Source: Lunularia cruciata
Taxonomy: Eukaryota; Streptophyta; Marchantiopsida; Lunulariales; Lunulariaceae
Length of the DNA stretch: 64,000 nucleotides
Direction: 5' to 3'
Assembly (NCBI GenBank): GCA_948567375.1
Contig: OX419755.1
Span: 24,072,517-24,136,516 of the forward strand
Shown in pieces: positions 42,864 to 54,100 of the stretch. The translations under genes and the position numbers were made by a program. The notes beneath the pieces are model-generated. The model had not been told where the DNA came from, ran no database searches, and saw only the letters and a program-made list of their open reading frames with translations. The first letter of the stretch is position 1. Each line of letters begins with the position of its first letter.

Positions 42864-44771
42864 TGTGGTACCCACATTTTTCATTTTGGATGAGTTTAGA
42901 AGAAGAAATGCCTTGCTTAAACCAAATTGAAACCAAATGGAGAAGAAATGAGTGCAAACCTATGATTTGATCAGACCCGAGGAAGTCGACTTCAAGTAAG
43001 AAGAAGAAGGATTTGGACTGGATCCAACCCGAAGAAGCTTACTTTGTGTCAAAGAAGGGAAAAACTCGGATCAGACGTTAAGGAGGGCAAACCCGAAGGA
43101 GAAATAGAAGTTACAAGTCAGGATTTTTGCGGGGGCCATATCTCAATGCACACAAGTCCAAATCAAACATGTTATATTTCGTTGGAAGCATCTTGTTCAG
43201 GGCTTTCCATTGCCACAAAAATCGAAAATTTTGGAGGTCTGTAGAAGAAGTTACAACCATTTGAAGTTTCTGGAGTAGATGTACTTCGGGTCAAAGTGTC
43301 ATCGGGTCAATGTGACTTCGGATTTCGTACTTCGTACTTCGGGTTTACATGACTTCGGGTCTAAAGACTTTGACTCAAGATGAAAATGACTAAATCAGAG
43401 GTAGTCTGACCTCGAAGTGCAGTGAAGGTGAATTTGGGAGTTTTGCCAGAGGGATCAGAGGAAGTTAGAGTAGAGAAAGAAGATAGTTAGAATACCCATG
43501 ACTTCAATTTCAGTTCTAATTGAAGATGGAACATGAATTGAAGGAGAAATAACAATAGTGAATAAACCCGAAGTGCAGGATCAGACAATTAGTGTCTTCG
43601 GGTTAGTAACATGAGTGATTAGGAGAAAGTGGGTTACAAATTGAAGGTGTAGATAGTATATTCATGGTTTCAATTACAATTCTTGATGATGACACAATAG
43701 AATTAGTAAAGGAATTGATAGTAGTTAAACCCGAGGTAAGAGAGATAGGAGTGCAGGTGTCTTTGGATTTGACATTTGACACTTTAGAGAAGAGTGGGTC
43801 GAAGGATGAGGAGTTAGATAGATTACCCGCTAGTGCAATTTCAGATCAGGAAAGAGAATTGCTGGATTTGGTAGAAGATGTAGGAGTTGTGAAACCCGAG
43901 GACAGAATAGTAGGAAGTAAGATTACTTCGGGTTCGGGTTTGAAAGCCAAGGAAGAAGTAGACATCGGATCGGATTAGTAACCAATTTGAGATTTGAAGA
44001 GGCAGATATGAAAGTTGCATTGTCATTTCGGATCTGCAGGTTAGAACAGTTGATGTAGAATCGGTATAGTTGTTAGAACTGTTGATTGCTTCACTATTTA
44101 AGAGTGGCATTTGTATGAAATTGTTGTTCAGTGCTCATTATTTCTGAGATTAGATAAAGCAAAGTGCTGTAAAGCAGTGCTCGTCGCTTGAGCTTGGTTC
44201 CGAGTATCAACTTTGTATTTGTGGTTGTGAATGTTTGGAGAAATTGGAAGTGCAAGTCAGTGTGCTTGTTGGATGTTGGATTCCACAGCCTTGATCTTCA
44301 TTCTGTGTGTTTGATCTTGAGTGAAGTGCAATCGAAGCAATGCCTTGACAGATCTGAGAGGAATTGTAGTGTTGGTAGTATTCTGCATTTGTGAGTGCAG
44401 TACAAAGTTGATGTGAAGCAATTTTGATCAAGGAAGTTGTGCCTTCAGTGGAAGGGTGGAACACAATTCTGAGGCAAAGTTGTTTTGCAGTGAAGTGCCG
44501 TTTTCGGGAGAGCCTGAATCATCACAATCAAGATTGTTTGGAAAGATTTGATGGAGTTGTGATTAAGGAGTGTGAATTTGTGACAAGACTGCGAGTCAGT
44601 GCTTGTTACTCTCTTCTGGGTGTGGTTTCTACCTGAGAGACTAAAGAAGAACTCAAGAAGAACTGAAATTGTTACTTTGCTTCGTATTTGGACATTTCTG
44701 ACTCGTATCTCTGCGGGAACGAACTTTACTTACCCGATTACCACAAAAGTGATATTTGCTGGGTTGTCACA
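42864..44771 (+). repeat. Solo LTR of element A, perfect TSD (ACTTG)
   Basis: 1,908 bp, TGTGGTACCCACA...TTGTCACA, flanked by ACTTG at 42859-42863 and 44772-44776. It is a solo LTR, the product of recombination between two LTRs. It is about half the length of the A LTR at 56797-60601: much of the internal ORF region is missing, but both ends and the ORF 3' end are kept. It contains the TATA-like CACTATTTAAG near 44.09 kb. Confidence 0.92.
43664..43978 (+). pseudogene. Tail of the A-LTR ORF in the solo LTR
   Basis: Frame of 104 codons: VKPEVREIGVQVSLDLTFDTLEKSGS, LPASAISDQERELLDLVEDVGVVKPEDRIV and GLKAKEEVDIGSD then stop. The ORF at 59.8 kb reads IGVQISLELPLDTLEKSGS, ERELLELVEELGVVKPEDRVV and GLKAEEEVNIGLD with a stop at the same place. 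Codon-position conservation is suggestive but not measured. Confidence 0.7.
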
Positions 44772-45250
44772 ACTTGTGAAATAGTTATGCACTAAAGTTA
44801 CTATTACCCAAGTAATTCAAGTTACTAGGCTAAAAGTCAAGTAAAGTCAAAAAGTATAAAGGAATATCCATCCACATGGGTATATTCTACTAAGCCTATG
44901 ATCTTATCTTGACTTAATAACTTAGTCAAGGATTCCTCACATGTGCTATCCTTGGACTAGAGAAGAATCCGAAACAAAAAGGCTTGCGGGCCCAAGAGTT
45001 CTCAACTCTTTCCTCAAAGCCAAACAATTAGGAATGATACCAAGTCAACACACTAGAATCCAAAATAATGGTGCTCATCTTTCCTACTTCCTCTAAATTA
45101 AGGTCCCCTCTATCTTAGCTATGACTAACTTTAGCTAATCATGACTAATATAGAACCATCATTTATCTCTATATAAATAATATCTCTCAAGTATTTTTAA
45201 TACTAAGCTAAATATCATAACACCACATACATGCACAAATGGGTGTTATA

Positions 45251-46739
45251 GGTCATCTCTATAATAGTTCTCTCAATAGATTGTTAGGCTATAGCATTAA
45301 AATCCATCAAGAAAAATATAGCAAGTATCCATCCAAGAAGAAGACAAGGATAAAACTAAGTTTACCACCAATTGGGGCACCTTTTCTTACAATCAAATGC
45401 ACTTTGGGTTGTGTAATGCTCCCACTACTTTCCAATGGATGATGAAGGTGATTTTTAACAATTTTTTGTGTGTTTGGTTAAAGGGAGGTACATTTAGATT
45501 ACCTTTACCAAACTTTTGAAAGGTGTAATTTTGTTGGCTTGTCATTATTATTTTTATGTTTTCTTTGAGTGTGTACCCTACACACTTAGAGAAATACTTC
45601 TTTGCAATGAAAGAAGGAATTCTTCTAGAGCATCAGGTCTCAAGCTGAGGTATTGAAGTCAATGTTGAGAAAGTGAAAGTAATCTCAGCTTTGGAATCAC
45701 CTAAAAACATTTGGTAGTTGAGAGCCTTCTTGGGACATATTGGATACTACAAGCACTTTGTGTCAAATTATGAAATGCTTGTTGCACCACTAACAAAGCT
45801 TCTAAAGAAATCCAAAGACTATTTGTGGGAAGCAAAACAAGAAGAAGTTTTCTAGGTGTTGAAGAAGAAATTGGTTGAAGCACCAATTATGAGGGTGCCA
45901 AATTGGGATGTCCCTTTCCATATGTATGTGGACACTTTTTCCATGTCAATTGGAGTAGTCTTGAGTCAGAAGGACAAGAAGAAGAAAGACTATCTGATTT
46001 ATTAAGCCAACCAATAGCTTCCAATTGCAGAAAAGAACTATTAAATGACTAAAAGAGAAGCACTCAAAATGATGTATGCCTGTAAGAAGTATTTCCACTA
46101 TGTTTTGGGATACAACTTTGTCTTCTATGTGGACCACTATGCTTTGCAACATTTGGTAAAGAAGGCAGATTTGTTTGGGCAAATTGCAAGATAGATCTTG
46201 TTGTTACAAGAATTCACATATACAATACAAGTAAGGAAGGGAGCTTTGTATTCAAATGCGGACTTTCTTTTCCAGGTTAGAAACTCAGGACCAAGACTTG
46301 GAAGTCAATGATTGGTTTCTTGACAAAGAGTTATATCATTTGATGGCAATGCAAAGTATCAGGTATGCGGCCAAATATCACTATCTTCATACTTGCCAGT
46401 GTCTTGAGGTATTGAACCCAAAGCACATGCAGTCTTCCTCAAGAAAGTGGGACCGCACCAACTAAAACACAACATTTTATTTAAAATGGGTGAAGATGAA
46501 GTACTTTAGAGATGCTTGGAATCATACAAAGTTGGAGGAGTAATTGAGTCCTTACATCAAAAGCATCAAGAATACAATATGCCCTAAAGAATATAGTAAA
46601 GAAAATTATTTCATCAAGGTACTGGTGGCCTATGATGTACAAGGATACTCAAGCCCATATCCAAAGTTATGATGCTTGTCAAAGAATAGGAAAGCCAATG
46701 GCTACTTCCTAGTGGCCTTTGAGACTGATTTTGGGATTT
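45251..46739 (+). pseudogene. A(+)1 pol: RT, RNase H and integrase N-terminus
   Basis: Broken frames collinear with A(+)2 at 54.4-55.85 kb: TKTTFTT-like fingers to YNQMHFGLCNA, a thumb with EGILLEH, the RNase H region (VDTFSMSIGVVLSQKDKKK, EALKMMYACKKYFHYVLGY, VDHYALQHLVKKADLF), FTYTIQVRKGALYSNADFL and the integrase zinc domain (WWPMMYKDTQAHIQSYDACQRIGKP). It ends at 46739, where C2 begins. Catalytic RT residues are in a lost or shifted segment around 45.45 kb. Confidence 0.85.
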
Positions 46740-47343
46740 TGAGACCCAAGGTCTTGTCCACACCCATGTGACCAGCTATTGGTAAATCATGGGCTTCTTG
46801 AAGGCTTACAACTCTAAGATCACCTTTGGCTAGAACATAGACCTGGTCCTCATGGAATAGAAGGCCTTCCTTGAAGGAGAAGGTGTTGTAATCCTTGTTT
46901 TATGTTGTAAGATGACCATGTACCATTTGGAAGAAGGGATCTTGTTGTAGAGCTGACCAAAACTTGATTTGGACCTTGGAGTCAATTCACACAATTGTAA
47001 TTGTTATTGTAATGAGAGGAAGAGACTTCAAATCAGGTCGCCATGATAGACCATCAGGATGAAATGGAACCAACCTGGTTTGTACTCAAGTTTGATGTCA
47101 AACAATTGGAGTTGTTCCTCCTATCAATGATGTCAATTCTTTATGTGTTCCAAGTGTAAGGTCTGCAACAATGGTTTTTGATCAGTTTGCATGATCACTT
47201 GTTTCCCCCAAGAGATAATACCTCCATACTTTGGTGGCATATACCATTGCAAGTTGTTCTCGGTCTCAAGCAAAGTAATTTCTTTTAACTATATTTATTT
47301 GGCAAGACACAAAGGCAATGTGATGTAGTCCATTTGGGAATTC

Positions 47344-47765
47344 CTATTGCAACACAACTCCAATTGCAAAGTTAGAAGCATCAAAATCAACCACACAAGG
47401 TAACTGAGGATCATATGGTTGAAGGATAGGTCTTAAAGACACCATATGTTTCAACTTCTGGAATGCTTCTTTGTGCTTGGTGGTCCATTGGAAGCTCAAG
47501 TTCTTCTCCAAGAGGTCAATCAATGGTGCAGCCACATGAGCATAGTAATGAATAAACCATCAGTAAAAATTGGCCAATCCATTAAATGCCCGTACTTCTA
47601 TAGCATCCTTTGGAGTAGACCAATCAGTAATGGCCTTGATTTTCTCCTCTTCTATCTTGATCCCCTCTCTGATGGGATCTTGTGATCCAAGAAAGTAACT
47701 TCCTTTTGCCAAAAGGCACACTTTGACTTCTTGCAATAAAATTTCCATTGTCATAGTTGCCTTAA
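47344..47765 (-). pseudogene. C2 RNase H and RT connection
   Basis: Minus-strand frames: LQEVKVCLLAKGSYFLGSQDP (thumb), TDWSTPKDAIEVRAFNGLANFY, and [31 protein letters not shown] to [16 protein letters not shown]. These match C1 at 5.2-5.7 kb. The frame shift at about 47.56 kb breaks continuity. Further RNase H remains extend left to about 47.1 kb. Confidence 0.8.
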
Positions 47766-48370
47766 GACTTCTTGCACCTGATTCATGTGTTTGACCTCTA
47801 TCTTGCTATAGATTAAGATATCATCCAAGAACACCACTATGTACCAATCCAATACTCCCTCCAACACCTGATGCATCTGATCCATGAAGACCGTTGGAGC
47901 ATTAGAGAGCCCAAAAGGTAGAACTCTCCACTCAAAATGCCTATACCTTGTGCAAAAGGCAATCTTTTTACACATCCTCCCTATCAATGGCAATTTGTCA
48001 ATAGCCACTAGCAACATTAAGTTTGGAAAATTATTGTGCTCCACTCAATTGATCAAGCAAGTCATCAATCCGGGGCAACTGATATGCATTCTTCACTATT
48101 ATTAAGCTCACGAGAATCAACACAGAAACAAAGTCCTCCATCCTTCTTTGGAACAAATAGTATTGGTGCTTCCCAAGGAGAGGTACTATGTTGTATGAAG
48201 TCCTTCTCCAACAACTCCATAAGTGTTGTTTGCAACTCTTCCAACTCCTTTGGTGAGAGTCTATAGATTGGTCTACTCACCGGAGTACTCCTTGGCAATA
48301 ACTCAATCTTGAAGGGCATACCACGATCGAAGGGTAATCCCTTTGGCAGATCATCTAAAAACACATCCAC
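47751..48370 (-). pseudogene. C2 reverse transcriptase
   Basis: Two frames (48065-48370 and 47751-48044) give [45 protein letters not shown] and, after a shift, [25 protein letters not shown] and the catalytic [12 protein letters not shown]. Residues around the LDLRSGYWQI motif are lost at the shift (about 48.05 kb). Confidence 0.88.
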
Positions 48371-48659
48371 AAACTCCTAAACTAGCTGATCAACCCTTGC
48401 TTGATGAGGCTCTTGGCTCTCCTCATATTGTCCTTGTGGAATCAATTTGATCCACACTACAAAAACAGACCTATCTTCCTCCAAAGCTTGCTCTATGGCT
48501 GCTTCACTAACAACTTCCCATCTAGAGACTCACCTCTCTTCAAAGCTTGCTCCATGGTTGCCTTCCTATCAAAATTTCCATCTTGGGGATCCTCTCCCTT
48601 CAAGGCATGCTCTATGGCTACCTTCTCAACAAACTTCCCATCTTGGGATTGACTATTCT

Positions 48660-49108
48660 TAGGTGTCTTACTTAGAGGTGCTAGACAACCTAATCAGAAA
48701 TTCCTACCTTGGTGTTGTACTTGAATTTGTTATCGGGTCCAATCAACTTGAACCTTTTAATGTTCAAGCCAAGGTAGTCCTAGAATGACATCATAATGTA
48801 GAGGTTGTACTTCAAACCTTATACACTCCAAATACTCCTTCCTAATCTTAAAAGTAATAGGATATGATGTACAAAATGTAGAACCTTTTCTACCATCCGT
48901 CATCATCAATCTACTTCCAATCATTGGCTTGATAAGAATACCCAATTCCTTTTGCTACTTGCATAGATATGCAATTCTTTGAACTTCCGAAATCAACCAA
49001 AATCCTACAACCCCGATTAGATATTGTAGCTTGCAAGTGAACCAAACTTGCATAGGTCAAGCATTCAATCCCATTAGAACTAATCAAGCTCCTAGTAGGT
49101 GGCTCCAA
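48660..49108 (-). pseudogene. C2 protease
   Basis: Frames 48911-49108 and 48757-48945 carry LQATISNRGCRILVDFGSSKNCIS and LHYDVILGLPWLEH, with a frameshift between them near 48.93 kb. It shares the unusual DFGS active-site form with C1. Confidence 0.82.
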
Positions 49109-49369
49109 ATCTCCTACTAGGATTCCTTGTTTCCCTGATCATTTTGTTCCACAAACTCCATCTAGGTAACTTGTTGAAGTCACTCATTCCTAAATGTACA
49201 TTCAACAATGCAATGTTCAACTTGGCAACAATAAAAATAACCTCCATTTTGTTGCAATCTTAGTTTATCCGCTATACCAAGTGGTCTTTGTTAGATAGCA
49301 TCAATCTCTATTGGTGTTGGTTCCTCAATTCCATGTATAGTGTACAGGTAGACTTTGTGTAGGTCGAGG

Positions 49370-50030
49370 TCAGGACCAAGTTGTTGCAACCAAGGAATCA
49401 AAGTGCTCAGCCAATTGCATAGCTTCTTCTATGTTTTGTGGTTCCCGCATGGTCACCTCCAATTTATTTTGTGCTTTCAATCCTTGCACAAATTGATCCA
49501 AAACTTCACCTTCTTGTATATCTAGAATTTGCATGATGATGTTTTGAAATTGTGTGATATAGCTCCTTATAGAGCCAATCTGCTTCAACTCCGCCAATTT
49601 ATCTTGTGCAGCTCGAGTGGCATTTATAGTTTGGAATTGACCAAGTATTGCATCCTTGAATTTTTCCCATGTCAAAATTGGTGCAGCAATTTGTCATTCA
49701 GCTTGTTCCACTCGAAATTGCCACCAAAGTTTTGCCACACCATCCAATTGACTAGAAGCCAAGAGAATCTATTTCTATTTATCTTGAAGGTTGGTGGCCT
49801 CAAAGTAACATTTGCAGTCAAACACAAAATTCTCCATTGTTTCGGAGAGATTCTTGCCTTCAAACACATTGGGTTTTGGAAATTGAATGCAATCTTTTCC
49901 ATCTCAAACTAGTTCCCTCTCTATTTTTTCTTGTTGTTGCTACTCTTGTTCATCCAACAATCAAGTAAGGTGCTCAATTTGTTGTTGCATTGCAAGGATA
50001 ATGTCCGGTAGTGCCGCCATAGCTACTACT
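49370..50030 (-). pseudogene. C2 gag
   Basis: Frame 49370-49675 is the best preserved chromovirus gag piece here: MTWEKFKDAILGQFQTINATRAAQDKLAELKQIGS, SYITQFQNIIMQI and NIEEAMQLAEHFDSLVATTW, a Ty3-type retrotransposon gag. The upstream frame 49672-49902 is shifted but matches the FEGKNL-type start of C1. The CCHC knuckle lies near 49.2 kb, heavily decayed. Confidence 0.85.
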
Positions 50031-50275
50031 CTATCCCACTACTCTCAAGTTATCTAATTGATTAACACATAGATGAATCATGTCCATTGGTCTCTATAAG
50101 TTACAATCGGAAGTATCAAGGGTTCTTCACACAAGGTGATCATACGTAGAAAATCCTGCCTAAAATGCAAGGTGATGAATTGGGTGAACAATGCCTGGGT
50201 AATATCTAGACATGAAAATCCCAATGGTTTGGCAAAAATGGATTTGGTGGTCCATAAATTCCATCCATCCTAATC

Positions 50276-50290
50276 TTGCTCTGATACCAA
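50276..50290 (-). other. tRNA-iMet primer-binding site of C2
   Basis: The minus strand reads TTGGTATCAGAGCAAG next to the 5' LTR, an exact match to the initiator-Met site TGGTATCAGAGC. Confidence 0.92.
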
Positions 50291-50690
50291 TGTAAAAGAC
50301 CGTGATCAAGGAGAGAAATAGGAGAATGGAAGCTCACATTGGGACACTTTAATGAGGGAAAACTCCAAATGCCTAGCAGGAGCTTTGATTCTTGTATTTA
50401 TAGGGATCATACAAGGCTCTTGAGAAGCTTCTCATGAAGCTTCCTTGAGCCGCTTTCTTGGAGTGCAAGCCAAGTTAATTAGGAAGCTTCTCAAGAAGCT
50501 TCCTTCTAGAAATTGCTTACTTGGCATGCAAGCTAAGCTAGTTGTAACCTTCTAGAAGCTACTTACTTGAAATGCAAGCTAAGCTAGCCGGGAAGCTTCC
50601 TAGATACCTCTTGAATATTCTAGGCTAATTTGTCTTATTTGCTACTTCATTAGCTCTACTAACTTTGTCGCTAAACTCCATATTGTTACA
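50291..50690 (-). repeat. 5' LTR of C2
   Basis: 400 bp, TGTAAAAGACC...TTGTTACA on the plus strand, with the same AAGCTT-rich middle as C1 but clearly more diverged. The right flank begins TTTAGGGATT in an A LTR; the partner TSD is gone with the lost 3' LTR. Confidence 0.92.
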
Positions 50691-51731
50691 TTTAGGGATT
50701 AGGGTCTTGAGATATTAGAAGAAGTTTGAGTAGAGAAGGAGAAGGTAGATAGCATTGTAATGACTTTAGTTTCAATTTAGACTAAAGATAGGATAGAAAT
50801 AGAAGACAAGACAGTGGTAGTACATGAACCCAAAGTACAAGAAGCAATTGTAGTTACATTGGAAATAGAAGCCAAAGTAGAGGTAGACATTGGATCAGAT
50901 TAGTAACAATGTTGAGATATGAAAGAACAGATATGACGAAGTGTAGTATCATTTTGGATCTACAGATTTGAAGTAGAGATTTAAAAAGATAGGAAGATGA
51001 TTTGTATCTGGAGATTTCTAGGATGTAGTGCAAAGCCAATTTAAAGGAAGAATTTATAGTGTTGTTGTTCATTAATGTTATCCATTAATGTTATTTTGAA
51101 GTTGAGTAAAGCAAAGTGTTGTAACTCAATGCTTGTCATTTTAGCTTGATTCCAAGTATCAATCTTTTGTCTATGTGTTTGTGAGTATTTGGAGAAGTTC
51201 AAAGTGCAAGTCAATGAGCTTGTTGGATGTTGGAGTCTACAACACTGATGTTCATTCTTTGTATTTGATTGTGAGTGGAGAGCAATAAAAACAATGCCTT
51301 GATGAATCTATGAAAAGTCGTAATGTTGGTAGTATTTTGCATTGGTGAGTGCAATAGTAGATTGATACAAAGCAATTTAAATTGAGGAGGTTGTGCCTTT
51401 GATGGAGGGGTGGAATGCAATTCTGAGGTGAAGTCATTTCATGGTGAAGTAGACTTCTTTGGGATGAATTGAATCATCACAATCAAGATTGATTTGGAAA
51501 GATATTGATGAATTGTGATTACAGATGTTTTGATTTGTGACAAGACTGTGATTTTGTACTTGTTACTCTCTTTTGAGTGTGGTTTCTACTCAAGAGAATT
51601 AAAGACAAAATCAAGAAGAACTGTTTGGTTATTGTTTTACTTTGCATTTGCCCATTTCTAACCAATATCTTTGTAGGAATAAACTATTACTTGCTGATTA
51701 CCGCAAAAGTGATACTTCTTAGGTTGTCACA
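50691..51731 (+). repeat. 3' part of an A LTR
   Basis: About 1,040 bp collinear with the last third of the A LTR, ending GGTTGTCACA at 51731. It retains the ORF tail LEIEAKVEVDIGSD followed by the conserved stop (near 50900). Its right flank (ACACTTTGCAAGG) is D integrase sequence, so this A element had inserted into a D element. It and A(+)1 pol may be the two remnants of one A element with C2 in between. Confidence 0.85.
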
Positions 51732-53015
51732 ACACTTTGCAAGGAAGATGACTACTTTCAAATTCTAGATGTAGGTTACCATTGGAGGGGATTTTCAAGG
51801 ATTGTCTTGATTATTGCAAAACTTGTCATGTTTGTCAAGCTTTTGCTAAAAAGTCTACTTCCACTCCCCCTCTTAGATCAATTCCATTACTATGACCTTT
51901 TGAGAAGTGGAGAAATGACTTTGTAGGTCCTCTTAATAGAACCCTAAGGAACAATTGGTACATTGTGGTAGTTACTGATTATCTTACCAAGTGGGTTGAG
52001 GCTAGACCATTGAGGGACAAGAATGAAGATGAAGTTGGTAGATTTCTTATGAACACATTATCACTAGGTTTGGGTGCCTTTTTGAGTTGGTTTCTGATAG
52101 AGGAGGAGATTTTATAGGGAGCATCACTACAGCCATGCTACAACATTCCTCTATCACACATAGAGTAACTACATCATATAAGCCAAATTCCAATGGCTTG
52201 GCCAAGAGAACCAATTAGACCTTGTGCATGATGTTAGCCAAAGATGCAAAAATGGAGAGGGCTAAACATCATTGGGGTAAAAGGATTCATGCAATTTTTT
52301 GGGAGTAAATGACAACCATGAAGACTTCCATTGGATATTCTCCATTTCATTTGGTACATGGTATTGAGTCTACCTTACCTGTTCACTTTGATCTTCCTAC
52401 CTTCCAAAGCATTCATAGGAGATTGAAGAAAGCACAAGGAGGTGATGATGAGAAGTCAAGGAAAGATCAACTCATGGAATTGGAGGAGGTAAGAGAAATT
52501 GCTATGGTTTGAGTGGAGCAAGCCCAAAGGAAATAAAAGGAGAGCTATGACAAGAGGCAATGCAAGAAGAAGGTGGATCTCTTCAAAGAAGGTGATTGGG
52601 TAATTTTGTTTGCTTCCCTTTGATTCAAGAGAGTGTAAAAGGCAAGGCAAGAAGAAGGTGGAGCTCTTCAAGGAAGGTGGAGCTCTTCAAAGAAGGTGAT
52701 TGGGTAATATTTTTTAATTCCATTTGATTCAAGAGAGTGTAAAAGGCAAGGCAAGAAGAAGGTGAAGCTCTTCAAAGAAGGTGATTGGGTAATGTTGTTT
52801 GATTCCATTTGATTCAAGAGAGTGTAAAAGCAATTTTTGCTAACTACTTTGGACCTTTCATAGTGGAGAAGGTGTGAGGTAATTACACCTATGATCTCAA
52901 GGAGTTGGGAGAAAGACACTTTGATAGGATTAATTGTGATAAGTTGCAGATGGATCATAGAAGGTAGAGAGATCTTCACTCCAAGGACAAAGTGAAATCC
53001 TAGTCTCGGAGAAAA
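51732..53015 (+). pseudogene. D(+)2 integrase, 3' part
   Basis: Collinear with 39160-40246: VCQAFAKKST, RPLRDKNEDEVG, VSDRGGDF (second catalytic Asp retained here, unlike D(+)), then the NSNGLAKRTN-like stretch and GYSPFHLVHGIESTLPVHFDLP (frame 52309-52512). Stops are numerous. A tandem repeat (52556-52829) lies in the C-terminal GDWVI region. Confidence 0.85.
52556..52829 (+). repeat. Tandem repeat, three units of about 85-105 bp
   Basis: Units starting near 52556, 52640 and 52743 each contain GGCAAGGCAAGAAGAAGGTG (or a close variant), CTCTTCAAAGAAGGTGATTGGGTAAT and TTTGATTCAAGAGAGTGTAAAA. The D(+) copy at about 39970-40060 has one unit only, so this is a local expansion in D(+)2. Confidence 0.88.
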
Positions 53016-53656
53016 TGTAACATCCATTTGTGCATGTATGTACTATTATGATATTTATTTTGGTATGATAAGTACTTGAGAGATATTATTTATATAGATT
53101 TAACCATGGTTCTATATTAGTGGATAGTTCTTTATTAGTTATGATTAGCTAAAGTTTAGGGTCATAACCAAAATAAACCAAAATAAAAGAGACCTTAGTT
53201 TAGAAGAAGTAGAAAAGATGAGCATCACTATTTTGGATTCTAGTGTATTGACTTGGTATTATTCCTAGGTGTTTAGCTTTCAAGACAGAGTTGAGAACTC
53301 TTTGACACACAAGCCTTTTTATTTTGGATTCTTCTAAGGAATCATTGACTTTGTAGTTGGGTCAAGATAAGACCACATGCTTAGGAGGATATTCTTATAA
53401 GTATGGATATTCTTTTAAAATTTTGACTTTATTTGACTTTAAGGCTAATAACTTAAGTTACTCTAGTAATTAGTAACTTTGGTGTGTAATTATTTCACAA
53501 GTATATAAACTAGGAATGAGGAGGTACTCCTCATCCTTTCATTTGCAATTATCTCTCTCATTGAGTCTTTAGTGAGCAATGTCTTGAGTCTTGGAGTGTT
53601 AGCCTTGGAAGACTATGATGGAGTTGGGGTTCTTTGCCTTCTTAGTCCATGGTATG
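53016..53656 (+). repeat. 3' LTR of D(+)2, truncated
   Basis: Begins TGTAACATCCATTTG and is collinear with the D LTR to about CTTAGTCCATGGTATG, about 40 bases short of the terminus, where A pol begins (53657). It carries the TATATAAAC box. The abrupt switch to A sequence shows an insertion or recombination there. Confidence 0.85.
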
Positions 53657-54100
53657 TCAGAGTTAAGGTTAGTCCATGGTCTGTCAAGGTTAAGGTTGAG
53701 GTTAGTCAAGGTTCCCCATCTCGGGGAAACTAGTTTGTCAAAAGATGAGGATGAATCCGAAGACTCATCATCTTTGTCCTCAGATGAATCCAAAGATGAA
53801 GTCCAAGTCAATTACTTGGAATGCTACAAGGTGGACATCAAAGACAAAGATCCATATGACCTTGCCTCGGACTTGGAGGAAGGAGGATTGATGGCAGCTT
53901 GCCTTGGATTAAGCCGAGTAAGCCATGTTGAAGGAGTCATCAACCCTAATAATTGTCAAGATGTTGTCTTGACTGAAGGAAAAATTTTTAAAATTTTGAA
54001 GACAGTCACTTCAGAGGAGTTGGCAAGATACACTGCCCTGTTTATAGAATTCCAAGATGTATTTGCCTGGTCTATTGATCAAATGCCGGGTATTCCATGA
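53657..54100 (+). pseudogene. A(+)2 pre-RT linker
   Basis: Frame 53615-54100 contains an acidic region (KDEDESEDSSSLSSDESKD), GGLMAACLGLSRVSHVEGV and LARYTALFIEFQDVFAWSIDQMPGIP, the usual segment upstream of a Ty3/gypsy RT (FxDVFAWS...MPGI). Gag and protease of this element are missing on the left. Confidence 0.8.

Larger units (their letters stand above)
42649..45250 (-). repeat. 5' LTR of D(-), hosting a solo A LTR
   Basis: The D LTR in reverse: TGTGAGTTGGCC at 42649 and GGGTGTTATA at 45250. Excluding the A LTR at 42864-44771 and one TSD copy it is about 690 bp, matching the D 3' LTR. Its outer flank (45251 on) is A pol sequence, so D(-) inserted into an A element. Confidence 0.9.
46740..50690 (-). 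mobile_element. Chromovirus C2, 3'-truncated
   Basis: Gag, protease, RT and RNase H on the minus strand with the 5' LTR at 50291-50690 and an exact iMet PBS. The left end (46740) falls in the region between RNase H and integrase (homologous to about 4690 in C1), so integrase, chromodomain and 3' LTR are gone. It is more decayed than C1. The right flank (50691) is an A LTR, into which C2 originally inserted. Confidence 0.9.
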
